From NCBI GenBank assembly GCA_021824175.1, contig JAKALP010000029.1:1-64000 (forward strand): a DNA stretch of 64,000 nucleotides, in the 5' to 3' direction. Every line of letters starts with the position of its first letter. Position 1 is the first letter of the stretch. The notes beneath the pieces are model-generated. The model saw only the letters and a list, made by a program, of their open reading frames with translations. It had not been told where the DNA came from and made no database searches. The DNA is from Deltaproteobacteria bacterium. GTDB lineage: Bacteria > Desulfobacterota > Desulfobacteria > Desulfobacterales > Desulfosarcinaceae. The position numbers were made by a program, and so were the translations under genes. Positions 63,800 to 64,000 of the stretch are shown here, piece by piece.

Positions 63800-64000
63800 G
63801 GGCAGGCATCTCCGAAGGCTTGCGCCAGGATCTTCTGAGGCAGGAGGTTGATATCGTTGAGTTTGGTCTCTATCGCCCGTCTCATCGGTTTGAGAGCAGC
63901 CAGCGCTGACGAGGCCATTTTCTGGGCCGTGAAATCAGGCAGTTCTATTTCACCGTCGGCCAGACGGTTGAACAGCATACGCTCGCGCACGGCGCCACGT
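63796..64000 (-). CDS. hsdS: Type I restriction-modification specificity subunit, C-terminal fragment at window edge
   Basis: The last 68 or so residues of a protein that continues past the window end. The sequence RLADGEIELPDFTAQKMASS and LKPMRRAIETKLNDINLLPQ ends in ILAQAFGDA, the typical coiled-coil end of HsdS (...LPQAILAQAFRGEL). HsdS recognises the target DNA for the methylase and nuclease subunits. It overlaps rhuM-fic by 4 nt. The upstream start and target-recognition domains are outside this window. Confidence 0.85.
   Translation of the reverse strand, partial: RGAVRERMLFNRLADGEIELPDFTAQKMASSALAALKPMRRAIETKLNDINLLPQKILAQAFGDACP

Noticed and set aside
1-64000. CRISPR arrays, rRNA and tRNA genes
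   Set aside because: No regularly spaced repeats, cloverleaf arms or rRNA signature stretches were found by reading. A dedicated scan could still find a missed tRNA.

Overview
The window looks like the chromosome of an anaerobic, probably autotrophic or aromatic/acid-degrading member of the Desulfobacterota (a Desulfosarcina/Desulfobacteraceae-like organism). This is inferred from gene content, not from a marker gene. The evidence is a Wood-Ljungdahl methylene-tetrahydrofolate reductase (MetF plus MetV) in an operon with NADH-dehydrogenase-type flavin/iron-sulfur subunits, paired 2-hydroxyacyl-CoA dehydratase/benzoyl-CoA-reductase-type proteins, a selenocysteine-encoded MsrA, a PEP-CTERM protein and decayed hydrogenase-type genes. 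No rRNA, tRNA or CRISPR array was seen.

Layout. (1) About 1-11.1 kb (+): the tail half of a Mu-like contractile-tail prophage in canonical order (neck/tail completion, DUF2635, sheath, tube, frameshifted tail chaperone, tape measure, gpN, gpP hub, gp45 spike, gp46, gp47, gp48). (2) 11.1-16.6 kb (+): fibre/cargo genes, including a papain/MOA-like small protein, a lipoprotein-signal collagen-like fibre and a secreted double jelly-roll protein. (3) 16.6-19.3 kb: a PEP-CTERM gene (-), a D12-class DNA adenine methylase framed by 16-bp direct repeats, and a Nudix hydrolase. (4) 19.6-26.7 kb (+): two giant unrecognised proteins in tandem, the second with a repeat-linker-C-terminal-domain build like a polymorphic toxin. 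(5) 27.0-32.0 kb: exported selenoprotein MsrA, a nested inverted-repeat element, an FGE-sulfatase-type protein, a truncated carboxylesterase and an SGNH lipoprotein. (6) 32.1-41.6 kb (-): decayed sensor-kinase, flavoprotein and [NiFe]-hydrogenase remnants, then the metF-metV-NuoF/GltD-NuoE-NuoG/FdhA-like operon. (7) 42.5-45.0 kb (-): a PAS hybrid histidine kinase. (8) 45.4-52.5 kb (-): an acyl-CoA catabolic cluster (SDR, acyl-CoA synthetase, two HgdB-type subunits, broken epimerase) and a PagL-like barrel. (9) 52.8-53.8 kb: two small hypotheticals. (10) 54.2-64.0 kb (-): a defence operon in which hsdS, a RhuM-Fic protein and hsdM run by overlapping or near-contiguous reading frames directly into a complete Wadjet jetABCD set.

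How the genes work together. The prophage genes build a contractile tail and baseplate. The metVF operon probably couples NADH (and possibly ferredoxin) to methylene-THF reduction. The SDR/ligase/dehydratase cluster would activate an acid to its CoA ester and perform radical dehydration or reduction. The defence operon would combine type I methylation, Fic-type protein modification and SMC-based plasmid cleavage. The best candidates for something undescribed are the two-gene giant-protein locus (19.6-26.7 kb), the hsd-Fic-Wadjet single operon, the exported Sec-MsrA with two in-frame starts, and the NuoG/FdhA-like subunit that lacks the catalytic Sec/Cys yet sits in the MetVF operon.
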